A stretch of DNA of 64,000 bases from Hofstenia miamia. Its lineage: Eukaryota; Xenacoelomorpha; Acoela. A program made the translations under genes and the position numbers. Position 1 is the stretch's first letter. Each line of letters opens with the position of its first letter. Location of the stretch: the NCBI GenBank assembly GCA_004352715.1, contig SCFE01000002.1:4515701-4579700 (forward strand), written 5' to 3'. The notes beneath the pieces were generated by a model that was given only the letters and a program-made list of their open reading frames with translations, had not been told where the DNA came from and did no database searches. This document shows, piece after piece, positions 47,729 through 60,089 of this stretch.

Positions 47729-49794
47729 CAATTTTCACACTTCTATATAACACGCTAATAACATGGTTGTCTATGTAAATGTGTGAAAATTAATAGGTAT
47801 ATTATCTTGATCTTTAAAGCCTACAGTAAAACGAGTTTTTGGATGCTAAAGTAGAAAAAAGAAGTATTTCGATTTCACATCTATGCTATGAATGTATATG
47901 TCCATAAAAAAGCCAACTCGGATGAAATTACAAAAAAAGTAAAAGACAAGACATATTACATAAACCCTTATTAAGTTATTAGTTGAAATTTGTAACTAAT
48001 AATAAGAAAATTTTTAAACATTTAGCGTTCACCAATAAAAATCAAGAGAAAAATTCATGCAGTAAAGCAAAAATTAAACGAATTAAGGATGGACTATTTA
48101 GTCACAGGCCAAAATCTTCAATTCATTTTAAAGTATTAATTAAGACTAATTTAGCACTTCTATTAACTTCGATTACTAACAAAAATTATATTTTTTGACA
48201 TACTTAACGAAAACACTTTGGAAATTCCATTAAATATAATTAGAGAAACTAAGAAAAGCTATAATTAATTTAAATGTGTTATAATTAATAGTTAACTGCA
48301 ATATAGTTTATATGTTAATCTAGCATTGCTGTAGAAATAAGAAAATAAAATTTTAGTTTAGGTAGAAAAGACTCCAATAATCGATGAAAATACACAATAG
48401 TAATAAAATTAAAAATTTCTTATTTAAATGCTACTTTTAAAAACATTTCAAAATAGACATTTTTATATTTAATTCTTGAAATAGAAAATGAAACGACCGT
48501 TATTGATGTTCCTCTTAGAATGTGAACATTCTTAATCGAAAAAATAACTATGACGCCAATGCAAAAATGTCTTCTGAATGTCATCCAATATAGTTACCTT
48601 GTAAAATAATACAATTGAAGGTCTAGGATGTGTTGGGAAGTAAGGGAATGTATTGTTTAAAAAATTGTATTTTGCGTAATATAAAAAGATAACATCATTT
48701 ATTTTTTTAAAAAAATACTCAGTGAAAACGTAAATTCTATTAAATGTGGAACATTAAATGAAATTTAAATTTTCAGTCAATTGAAATAGCTTAGTTGGAA
48801 TGTGGGTTGCTCAAAACGTATTTCAGCAGTTATTAAGCCTCCTTCATATTTTGTTCAAAATTAACCAGAAAGTCAAAGTAAAATTTTCCTTTCAAAAAAA
48901 AAAATTTGCGCACTGTTGTAAAATATATATAAGGGTGAAATAAAATATTTGAAATCAACAATGTACATGCATGTACTATACCAAATATAAGAAATATATC
49001 ATGGAATGAAATAAATTTGATATGCCCCACCCATTATATTTCCTTAAAATTTAATAATTAGTTTCTGATTTTTTTTCAATGCGTACTAACTCCAAAAAAT
49101 TCAGGAGTCTTGAAAATTATTTTTGTCAAAAATATTATATTTCTTTTATTAAGCTTAATAGAATTATATTAATAAACAAGTTTATGAACAAAGAGAAAAG
49201 ATTCATCATGAATAAAGGGAAATGAGAGAAAATGTATAGTAAAAAAAGTTATTTCAATTCTAGAATGAAGCTTGTTCAGATAACTTAGTGTTGTAAATGC
49301 CTGGTGAAAGATCACTGATAGTGATAATCTTTGATTTTGAGATACAATTTGCTAGTAATTAAAGTAAAAAAGATCATTTGAACATGAAATACTTCTCCAA
49401 TGCGATAGAAAATATACAGATATTTACCTCTCAATGTTATCTTTTCAACTTCTTATGAAAGAAATTGACGCAAATGCAGTGTTTATTAATTCGCCTAGAT
49501 AATATAAGATAGCCTTTAAGATTAAAAAATGTTAAGGGATCATTAAAGATATTCAAAGCAAATCATAAGAAAATTTAAACTATAAAAGGGAAATAAATGA
49601 ACCGTTACGTATTATATACAGAATTATTTATCTTTTCGATTAGTTTTATCCACAACTCTAATTCGAAAATAAAAATATTACTCGAAAGAACGCATTTGTA
49701 AATTCACCAATTTTGTTTACTTTAACATAGATCTCTATACATTCGCACCTTCAAACATAATTTTAATAAATTAATTGGACACTAATATTCAACC

Positions 49795-49875
49795 AGGGAT
49801 GGGATTGAGCAAGGAACTTCATACCCAAAATATTGCTTTGTAGGGACAACACTTTAGCCGGGGACGGATGCAGTC
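49795..49875 (-). repeat. Possible tRNA-derived SINE relic
   Basis: On the minus strand, CGGCTAAAGTGTTG resembles a pol III A box (TRGCNNAGTNGG), and about 40 bases downstream TTGCTCAATCCC resembles a B box (GGTTCGAATCC) with one substitution and one missing base. The spacing suits a tRNA-like promoter. There is no cloverleaf that I can complete, and no second copy or tail was found. Confidence 0.3.
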
Positions 49876-52800
49876 AGATTCCGTAGCTAACAATTTATGC
49901 CAAATTGCTGGACACGGTTAAGAATAACATACAAGAAATGTTTTTCCAATGGTAGAAGGTGCGAAGGTCTCTATACAGCATGCCTTAATAGGGAATGGTT
50001 AAAGGCCGATGAAAGAAAAATGTAAAGCCGATGGCTGGGAAATAAGCAAAGAAGCTTCGAGAAATTTTAAAACGAATATTTTTCAAAAATCTAATCTAAT
50101 AAATAAATCATAAAAAATTTCTTGATTTTGAAAAATCCAAGGAAGGATTGCAATATCAGCATCTGCAAAAAATTTACAAATGTATTTACCGGCATCTGCA
50201 AGCAAGTTTTAAAATTCGATCCGTTATCAGCACTTGGAAATGTCTACTTCAACTAGTTTTGCAAGCAAAATAGTTCAAACCAAGATAAAGCAGAAAATAA
50301 ATGCTCCGTTTAAATTTGAAAATCAATTATCTTTTTAGTTTCTGTTTTCAAAGCGAATTGTTTTCATAACAGTAGCACTGGCATTTTTCATTTTACTAAT
50401 CCGTATCCATCCACACAATTTAATCGACGTCCAATAAATCTTAACATAAAGAAGAAATTACTCGAAAGATAGCGTAGATCGAAACCCGTGGGTCATCATT
50501 TAGATCTGTAAAATTATGAAGTTGAAAATCTAACAGCCTTAAGGATGTGTTAAATGTAATACTATATATAGTAGAACACAACATAAATTTTTAAAAAAAA
50601 AATTATAAATTTGGGGCTAAAGAATTCTGCTTAGCTTGAAATTTTTGTTGGATTTTTGCAGCTCCCCTATTTCAGTGAATTTAGAAGCTATACATTTCTG
50701 ATTCATAATGTTTTAGCACCATTTCGAGTGAATAATCGTATAAATTTCACATAAGAGAGCAAAATAGCTTTTAGCAACTTTCAAGTTAATGGTTTGAGTA
50801 AATAACACGTATAACTAAACTTGGCATGGCTTAACTTCCATGCTATATTCTCTGTGTAAACGCAAAAAATTGTTAGTATATTATTGAAGTAAAATTAAGC
50901 TATACATTGTTTGAAATATAACTCATTTTATGATTCTATTTCGTTTAGAGTCTATTTCAAAATGTAAAATTGGCAAAAGAAACCAAGATGAAATTTAAGT
51001 AATTTCGTCCAACGGAAAAAGCATGCAGAAATACTGTCAATCAACGTTGATGAATGTTCATGTAAAAAAACAATGAATTTTCATGTAAAAAAACATTTTA
51101 AGAACAATAGTGGACACATCTAAAAAATATCTTAATCATCTAGTATATTCAAGGCTAAGTTCTTGTGTGCACAACCAAATTTTTTAAAAATGGACTCTGT
51201 TCCTAACCTAAATTCTGTCGATATCGAATGGAAAAGAGTATCTGAGAACTGCGAATTCATCAAAATCCGACAAGTAATGAAAATCATAATTAGGTAAATC
51301 TTCTGCTTACTGACCACCGGGTAGACAAATTACCATCTTTCAATATAAGATTTATATCGTGTAACTTACCAATTTTAATAGATTGCACTCTTAAACTATA
51401 TCAGGGTGTCTTAATTTATCAATTTATAGGCAGATCAAGACAATTCCAAGACAAACCTAGAGCAACCTTCATGCAGTAATTAAGTATAGACCATTTCATT
51501 AAGCTGCAATTACTTACCCAATCTTTCAAACAACATTTCAATCTCGAGTACTGTCAACAGTTTGAGTGACTCCAACCATTACAATATGTACATGTAGACC
51601 ACCAATTCTACTCAATAGAAATAAAATATGGAGTTCTTTCAAACTATTCAAAGTAACCAATTCAAATTTCCAGGCAGTGGGAAACCCGATATATTTTTTT
51701 AAATTATTAGTATTTACAATATTACTATCTATGTATATTAAATTGATACAAATTGTAAGATTGCCGCAGATTTTCGAGTGTGCATAGCATTACAAACGAA
51801 TAATATCAATTTACAGTTGACTGAATATTAGTTCCACTTCAGCAAAAAGATATGATAAAATCACAATAAATAGAGCATAAAACCCCTTACAACTAGCTTT
51901 TGAAGCCGCACTTAAAGAGTAAACACTGATATCGAGATCATGAACTCAGTAAAAACAACACTGGGCACAAACTTTTGTGATTAAATCGAACTAAAGTGCT
52001 TGATACCTTTGAAAAAATTTCCTTTCCAAATCAATTGACTGTTTGTCAAAACGAAGGAGAAAGCCAATTACCTTAAAGTTGAAACTGTTCTTAGAAATAC
52101 TTTAATCTAGTCATAGACATTAGGGTAGTTTCCTTAAATCCAATGACTTAAATTCTGACAATGAATTACTTTTTCATTATTTTCAGACATTCTGAATACA
52201 GAAGATTATGATTTGGTTTTTATTGACTAAATTTGGCATTTATTTGAAAATATCAACGGTGAGGAATATAAATAGAAAACTTCTGTAAGCTTCTAAACGT
52301 ACTTGACTGAAAAATGTTGTAAAGTAAAGTTGACTAGAAATAGGCCTAAAATTGAAATTTAATTGGCAAATTGATCATTTGTTCAAACCGGGTCAACAAT
52401 TTGGCGAAACGTCGATTATACTTTGAAAACGTTAGGAATTGGAACACAGCTTATTAAAGGGCCGTTTACAGTAACCTGTGCCACCATTGTTAATGGGAAC
52501 AGTCTTTTATCGTGTAAGCAATATATGAGAATTAATTAATGAGGCAAAACTACCAATTGAATGCTTGTTTTATTTTATTATTTTAAATGTTAAGCAGATT
52601 TCGCTTATCTATGCTATGAGCATTAAGCAAACGTGTATTTCTTATAATAATTGTGAATCTCATTAAATTAGACCTATCAAATAATCCATCACTTATTTTA
52701 AAAATTAGCAAAATTTGGAGCAAGATGAGAGATTTTATTACGCGACTATTGGAGATGCGCTTATAGTACTAATTCTCATGCATCTTGATTTATGAAGAAA

Positions 52801-55684
52801 GAATTGAATTAGTCACAATTTCCGTAGACCTTAAATATTTGTTCAATGTAGCAACAGATTGCCATTACTTATTACATTGAACATTTAAGTTTCAGAACTA
52901 CGCTTCCCAAATGATTTGTTGATAAAAGTTCTGGGTACATATGCAAGAGACAGCATTTATAAACTAGTTAAAAAGTAGAGGTTCAGAATCAAATGGATTG
53001 TTTTCTTTAGAATTCAAAACATTTTTTAAAGAACTGTATATTTTGAAATTTGCAATAGCATTTTAAATAATTCTTGATGACTCAAAAGTCAAACAAACTG
53101 TATAAGTAAGTAAATTCTAACTTAGGAAAAATATCCACTGTTTATGTATAGCAATCAAACATACCTGTATCCAAATAGAACCAAATCATTAATTATGTGA
53201 AACTAATCTGCAAAGAGGCATGAAATGCTAATATTTATTTACAGTATTTGTGATACTGACAATGATTCGTAGTAATCGAAACAGGTATAAATTTTTAACT
53301 GTAATATTTGCATATTCTTAGTACAAAAATATTGAATAGCAATGTAACTCAAAGTTTAGGAAATGAATTTTTCATTTTATTCCAGTTACTTATTCAAATT
53401 TAAAATAGTTTTATTTATAATTAATGGAAGTTGCTTTGTGTGAAAAATATTTGGGAAATTTCTGACACTTTGACATGAAAGAGAATAATTACTTTTATTT
53501 ACAGCATTCAAATTTGAATTCCGATTTATAGCTTTTTGAGAATGGAAAAATCTAGAAATATGTAAGCCACATTCTCTTGTGAATGCATTTTAAAGAAATT
53601 ATAGAAAACATTAAATTGCGATGACATTTTATCATCCAAAGTTCAAAAAAGGTGCGTTTGGTGACATTTATCAAACATAAGCTCAAATAGTTCATGAAAA
53701 ATCACTTATGGATAAAAATTCAAAATGACGTTTATTATGATGCTATTTTTAAGAAAAAATTCAAAATAAATTTCTTAAACTTACATCTTGAAGCAAACAA
53801 AGAAGAATTCCAACATAAAATGTTCATAACATTTTATTAAGAATGCATTTGCTCCAAAAAATTTAGTTAAATTTATATTTCATGTATTTTCTTTGAATTA
53901 CATAGTACATGAAACATTATTTTGAGGATGTGACAGAGTTATTCTATAAACTACAAACTACATTGTTATTTCATGTAGCCTACATAATTTTGACTTTGAT
54001 GTTAGCAATTACTTGTCTATAGCAGGAAACCTAGGTGGAAAATGCATTACATTTTAAGAGCTGGAATGAGTGAAGTAGTTGTAAATTAACTAAAGCCGTT
54101 TGAAAAAGCTCATGTAAATTATTTATTATATTCCTTTATAAAACGGGGTTAACAGCTGTAACAGATTTTACTAATATCTAAATCTCGAGTACAATTTAAA
54201 TGAAATCTGTCCAAGACTTTTATGTTTTCATGTCCGGTTACAGAATTGCATTAAATATGCTTAACAATACTCTTTTCCTTAATGGCTAGATGATCTGCTG
54301 GCATTTTTGCCGATCACAATCCCTAATAAATTTTAAAATAAAATCACCAAAAAACCTGTTTTAGACTACATATTTAACTAGTTTGAGGGGGCATAGTTCA
54401 AATCAAGTCAGGTTTTTATGCATTGGATCGAATCAAATCGAATTGGATTCATATCGAATTCAGATCAACTTTCTCCAAGAAATTAGATTTTCGTGAATAT
54501 TAATTTCGCACAAAAAAATATACCATTCAAAATTCTATATAGAAATCTAAAGAAATCAGAATTTTGGATATAAGCATCAAAACTTCTTCAAAATTTCATA
54601 AAAATTCGGTTAACGGTCATAACATTTTGATCAGGCTTTGATTCAGCGTTGGTTACCTATTAAAGGAACCTAAAGTAAGGCGTTTGTTTTTGACTAAAGG
54701 TTTTACTTACAATATACGCTTTCGAGAATAAGGGGAGATGTATATGAAAAGCAGACTTCTATTTCATGAAAATTGTAGATTTTTTATCCTTCTCAAACTC
54801 ATTACGCAGGGAACAGTGCCAATGTATTTGGTAATGGTAGGATAAATTGTGAATTTCAAAATGCTCTCATCTAATAAATGAATGGCAGAGGCAATTCGAA
54901 TAAATGAATAAGTAAATTCAAGATTTTTAATTACAAATCCATTGCCACACAATTTCGTAAGGGATTGCTTGCCTTACATATTTTTTACTCTACTTTTCCC
55001 TTTTGTATAATTTTTACAAAATGTCAACAGATTAATTTTTCTTCAATGTCAAAAACCGGAAAACTAGTGAAACATTCCCAGCTGGAATCTTAAAAAGACA
55101 TTAATAAATATATAACAACCATGATGGGTACAAAAAATAATAATAATATAATACATAAGATAAAAACTATGCTGTTGACACTAAAAAGTAATAATGTGTG
55201 AAAATAACACCTGTAAAAATTTACTAAATAATTTACTACCCAAATGTTTCCCATTTATTAACATGGAGTACAATACAAGAATGAAAATATTTCAACATTT
55301 ACGTTGGGATTGAATTAATTTTAAATAATAAATTAACTTAAACACCCGGAAAAGGCCTTTTCTGCGATTGATTCTGTGATACACGAAGGTTAAAAGGATT
55401 GAAATGCGTATGAAATTCCTGTATAATATTTGATTCTATATGCTTGAAGGATGTTATTATCAATTTTATCTTAAAGTTTTTAAGGCTTTTGGCTAATCTA
55501 TTAAATCCAAAATTAGATTATTTCAATATCCTACATTGATTTTTTAAACTTTAGTGCCATAGCAAATGAACATTTATATATTTAGGGGTATTTTCAATTA
55601 TTGCGTCTTGAAATATGAGAAAATATGCAGAATTGAAAAAAGGTTAAAATGAAAGTATTCTAATAAATATATAGATATTCTTAC

Positions 55685-55951
55685 TAGAGAGTGACAATAT
55701 GAGGTAAACATAGACCCGAACCGAACACGATCGCAATATTTACCACCCAAACTCGTTGACTCTGATTTGATGTTATAGATCTCCATTCAATCAAATTATC
55801 ATTAACATCAATAATTTTTTTATAGAGCAAGCAGTAAATAATTGGTATTACTTAACGTCTTGGATCTTTCTCAAATCAATCTAATCTTTGTACCCAAAAC
55901 CGACCCGATCTGACCCGAAACCCGAAATTGGGTACCCAATGTCACTCTCTA
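55685..55951. mobile_element. hAT-type MITE, second family
   Basis: The 267-bp element starts TAGAGAGTGACA and ends with its exact inverse TGTCACTCTCTA. The flanking 8-mers are ATTCTTAC (55677-55684) and GTTCTTAC (55952-55959), matching 7 of 8. An 8-bp duplication and a T-A-G-A-G start both fit the hAT superfamily. Subterminal regions are rich in ACCCGAA words, with GGGTACCC near the right end, and the interior is AT-rich and non-coding. It differs from the CAGTGGCGTACC family at 31.3 kb and lies inside the Ig-gene intron. Confidence 0.85.
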
Positions 55952-57277
55952 GTTCTTACAAAACCATATTTACATTAAAATTATTGTAACCGATACAGAG
56001 TGTTTTTACTCGCACATTTGACATTATAGTTTCGAATTTAATTCTATACAAATATTCAAAATATAATAGTCGTTAAATGACTGGAATAATAGCTTCATGT
56101 CATATTAGAACCATTAACCTTGATTTCATAAGACATTATGATATACATAGGGATAATATATCACAGATAGTCAATGTTAATACTTCGTTTTCCAATTACA
56201 ATTGACTCTGTTATTAAATACCAGATAATTAAAAAATGCTTGCGAAAAGCAATTGTATATTTATATTTATGTTTAACAATTCCAGACTTGATTTACTTTA
56301 TGAAATATTATTTACAAATGTTTCCCATTGCTAAAGGGAATTGCTAAAACAAAGTTTTGAAGTAATGACAGAGTAATGTCTTGTAAATATACTTTGGAGA
56401 ACAAGCCTCAGAAGTTTTAGATTGGTTAAAGCTTAAATAAAATATATTGTAGGCAATAAATCTTCTTAATTCCAAGAGGTAAGATACCGGTTTTGTCAAA
56501 AGGGATATGATAGGGTTTAAAAAATGTATGCTAAAACCTTTTAGAAATAAAAATCACTTTGGTCTCATAAAAGATATTACATAGGACTCCGACGTTGATC
56601 TATGATTTATTTACTGACGGTGACGTCTCATCCCAAAATTATTTAATGCATTAAATGCATTAAATTAACCCTCTTCTGCAGACCGTTGCCATATGACAAC
56701 AAAGTCTTGGAATTATTTTCTTTAAGAAGCAATTTGACTGGTTTGTATAATTTTGATAAAGTAACATAACAGACAATTGTTACCAAGTGAATTTTCAAAA
56801 TTATCTGAAAGAATTTGTGCTTATATGCTTTGACAACTCTTAAAAAGGTATAATGTTTATGAATATTTGTCAGGTGGTCATGAAGAAGACCAACAATAAT
56901 ATTATAATTAATTAAATACTTGAATTTATCAGAATTTGAACAGTCCTCAAAAATGATATGTTTGAAAAATGATTGGAAGTATAAAAATAAGCAAAATTAA
57001 ATAGATACATTTACTGGACTTATTAAACTGAATTTCATTTTAGAGCACTCGGAGTAAAGGTTATTAATAGCGGCATTTAATTAAATAATGGTATGAAGAA
57101 TATTTACATTGATTTATTTTACATCCTCGAGGGTATGAGTTAATAGAATAGACTCTAATCTTAGATCATAATGAAAAAACACATCATTGAATTTTATAAA
57201 TTAGTATGAAGAATTCACTTTTGATTTTGTAACTTCATAATTTTTAGAAAAATAAAAATTCACTAAAAAAGCATTAC

Positions 57278-57464
57278 CTGGAATACCATTAGCTTTGCAG
57301 AGAAAAACTAGTTTCTTGATAGAAGAATTGAAAGTGTAGATTGTACTTCCGTTGAATGATGTGACATTGTGTGGAGAAACGATTTCCAATATCACTTGAT
57401 TGTTAGCTTGTTCCGCTAAAGACATCAAGTTAAAGACGACTGCAGAAATAATAAACCATTGCAA
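57278..57464 (-). CDS. Immunoglobulin-domain protein, 5' half-domain exon
   Basis: Read from the ATG at 57464, the exon gives 62 residues plus one base and ends at a good donor (CAG followed by GTAATG), phase 1. Residues 1-20, MQWFIISAVVFNLMSLAEQA, look like a signal peptide. The Ig strands follow: VILEIVSP, then KLVFLCKANGIP with the first Ig cysteine at residue 56. Sequons lie at N33, N38 and N46, suggesting a glycosylated extracellular domain. An in-frame TAA lies just upstream of the ATG. Alternatively the exon starts at 57439 after the acceptor TTTCTGCAG, making a symmetric phase 1-1 exon of 162 bp whose signal peptide begins in an unseen upstream exon. Its partner is the exon at 39186-39422. 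The gene family cannot be named from one domain. Confidence 0.72.
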
Positions 57465-59005
57465 TTACTAATTACCTATTGAGCAATCAAATGGATTTGA
57501 TTAATAATACGGACAATCTATTTTGACAAACACAAAACAACCTTTAAATTGCATATTTCGGCAATATTTCAAAAAGCACAATTATTAATAAAACTTCTTC
57601 CATCATCACGACAAGTGAAAATGTTATCCAAAAACATCAATGGGAAAGAATTCCTTGACATGGAATGTGTGGTCTCCAAGATGTGCAAAATCGTCAGTGG
57701 ATTGCTCCAGAAAACTTACACAATTATTCAATCGGGGATTAGTAGATATTTGTAAAAACTATATTCAAAACACCATAAATACACCATTAAGCATGGTTTA
57801 TTTTTGAACAACATGAAAAAATTCTTTATATACAAAGGAAATTTATCGCTTCTTCAATCAATCATTGAATAATAACATTTGTGCAAATTTTTATTCGAAA
57901 AATAAGTGAATATATATATTTCATGCTTTCGAATCACTGAAAACTTCGAAATATCATTTGAAGTTATTCAAATTAAAAACGATAATAGGACAAAGGATTG
58001 AAAATAATTAATTTCATGAATTTTAAAACTGAATCACACATTCACAACAAACTACGATGACACGAGAATGACCCAAAACCTATTTCGAGATAATATATTA
58101 AAGTTTTGAGTAATATTGTTGAAACACAAACAGTAGGTACACGAGGATCATTGTCCTAAGTAAAGGAAACACTCATTTATGGTAATACCTAAAACTTTCT
58201 ACATAATTTTAAAATATTGGATATACATGTACAACTACTGTGAAAATCTGCAGAGGCATCTAATAGTTCTGCAGTTGCTACTTTGCATCAGCACATAGGC
58301 ATTTATAGAAGAACGACCAAAATATCAATACAATAAAAATGAAAATCCTCATCGCCACATATTTATTAATTTTTAATGTAAGATTATCATTGCATCCAGC
58401 TCGTTTCAGTCACAGGTGCCTATTTATATCCGAATTTGAAGCTTATTGGAAATTCTTATTAGATATTGGATAAGGTTATAGAATTAATGATTTTTTCATT
58501 AACTATTAAAATCCGCGAATAAAAAATTCTAGAATTTACATCTGATGAAATCGCGAAGACAATTTTTTAATTATTTGTTATATTTCAGCACTTTTCCAAA
58601 TAAAAATTGGCGGCATTGTACAGACAAGTCAATGCCATTTCAGAAAATTTATTTGAATTCCAATTAAAAGGTTTTCACTTGAGAAAATTTCCTCAACGTT
58701 TTTATTAATAAAATGGAAAATTTGGATTTTATATGGATTTATTGAACGTTGGAATTCTTCAAGGGATTTCAATTTTTGAAGCTACTTAGCTCCGTTCGCG
58801 CGTGTAATTTATCGTTTCCTAGAATGAAATTAATCAATATTTCACACTTTGACAAGTTATTTACAGCTAGCTGAGAATATCTGCACCCAGTTGACATGCA
58901 GACGAAGGGAAACGCTTTCGGTTACTCACACAGAATTATCCATCAGCAATCTTCGTGTCAACTTAATTAAATTGTATACACTTTCAAATTAATCTAGAAG
59001 CCCTA
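57465..59005. other. Anonymous AT-rich sequence upstream of the Ig exon
   Basis: If the ATG at 57464 is the true start, the promoter lies here, but no core promoter element can be singled out in such AT-rich DNA. No further exon is recognised. Confidence 0.35.
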
Positions 59006-60089
59006 ATGCATGCAAATTATAGGCAAACTAATGTATACCATACTATGTTTCACGTGGCAACCAAAATTTTGGAGAAAATAATTTTCACCATTTGTATTAG
59101 GGAATTAAATGAAATTTACAACTCGACTCATAGTTTTATGGGCGGATTATTGATGCTTTTTGTGTTTACGATAAACATAATTAAATGTCTGTTTATGAGA
59201 ATCGACTGACAGATATAGCTAAATCAAAACTATTAGAAATTAAGAGCAGAAGTGAACATAGGTTCAGTTATCACAAAAAAAGCATTTAAAGAAAGCAGAA
59301 TGAAAATTTAGTAGAAATTTACACTATTATTGCGTTATTATTTTAATATTATTATTAATATTGTCAATAAAATTTTCTAGCAACTACTCGAAAACAGATC
59401 CAAACAGATTGGATGTGAATATATCAAAATGTCCGTGACTGTGCAGGTATCATTGAGCACAATTGTCCACACTTGATTGCAAAACCTACGAGCGTTTGCA
59501 CCTCATTGACTGGCTATGCTCCAAAAAGTGCTGGCTCTATATTGATTGCAGTAAAATATAATACTTACTATCACTAATCTAGTCTTGATACAAGATGACA
59601 TCAGATCTTTTGCAAATTTTGCTATCAATTATGAAATGTCTTTCAACCTTGATAAGAGTGAAGCGATTTTGTTGTCAACTACTGAATCCCCAGCTGTGCT
59701 TACATTAAACGAGCATCAAATATCTTTCAAAGATATGGTAAAATATCTCGGGATGATTAAGTGTCTTTTTGTTCTACGGAGTAATGTTCCCTTTTCTGCA
59801 CCAACTACAACTAAACGTCGTCTATATGAAAACGTTGTTCTTTCACTGTTATTGTATGCAACACAGCAGGCATTTTGGCGAAATCGACTACTTTATGAAC
59901 ATAGAAAAATTTGAAATCAATGATCTTCTTTATTTTAACAAATTTCTTAATCATTACGTTGACATCGATACATTAAATTACGTATCATATAATGATATAA
60001 TGTGTGGAGCACGTTCTGACATCCAGGTTACCCTCAAGCTTGATCGTCGTAAGAAAGTCACTTCATTTTTCAAGAAGTTACACACGTAA
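59006..60089 (+). pseudogene. jockey/CR1-like LINE ORF2 relic
   Basis: Three frames of one decayed non-LTR polyprotein lie in order. At 59006, NYRQTNVYHTMFHVATKILE matches the RT start block NYRPISxLPxxSKxLEK. At 59585, QDDIRSFANFA followed by MSFNLDKSEAILLS and VKYLGM matches the RT thumb-proximal blocks (LQxDL, MxFNxxKS, KYLG). At 59760-60089, RRLYENVVLSLLLYA and the following Tyr-rich part match the C-terminal VLSxLLYA region and beyond. RT blocks containing GVPQG and FADD, expected at 59210-59585, are missing or unrecognisable, so there has been a deletion or heavy decay. No poly(A) or target duplication was identified. It is not functional. Confidence 0.75.

Larger units (their letters stand above)
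39423..57277 (-). other. Inferred 17.9-kb intron of the Ig gene
   Basis: The donor is CAG followed by GTAATG at 57277, and the acceptor is TATTTAG ending at 39423. The spliced codon is G plus AA, giving Glu, so CKANGIP joins EPVIEF, matching the Ig C-x-A-x-G-x-P-x-P-x-I pattern. The intron houses a mariner, a fold-back repeat, a hAT-type MITE, a duplicated anonymous repeat and TA arrays. Apart from these it is AT-rich sequence in which I see nothing. Skipped alternative exons inside it cannot be excluded. Confidence 0.7.

Noticed and set aside
54390-54480. Repetitive TCGAATC/TTGGATTC words, also near 22960-23050 and 25730-25800, considered as a repeat family
   Set aside because: The similarity is limited to short degenerate words without collinear order. 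Low-complexity coincidence is more likely.
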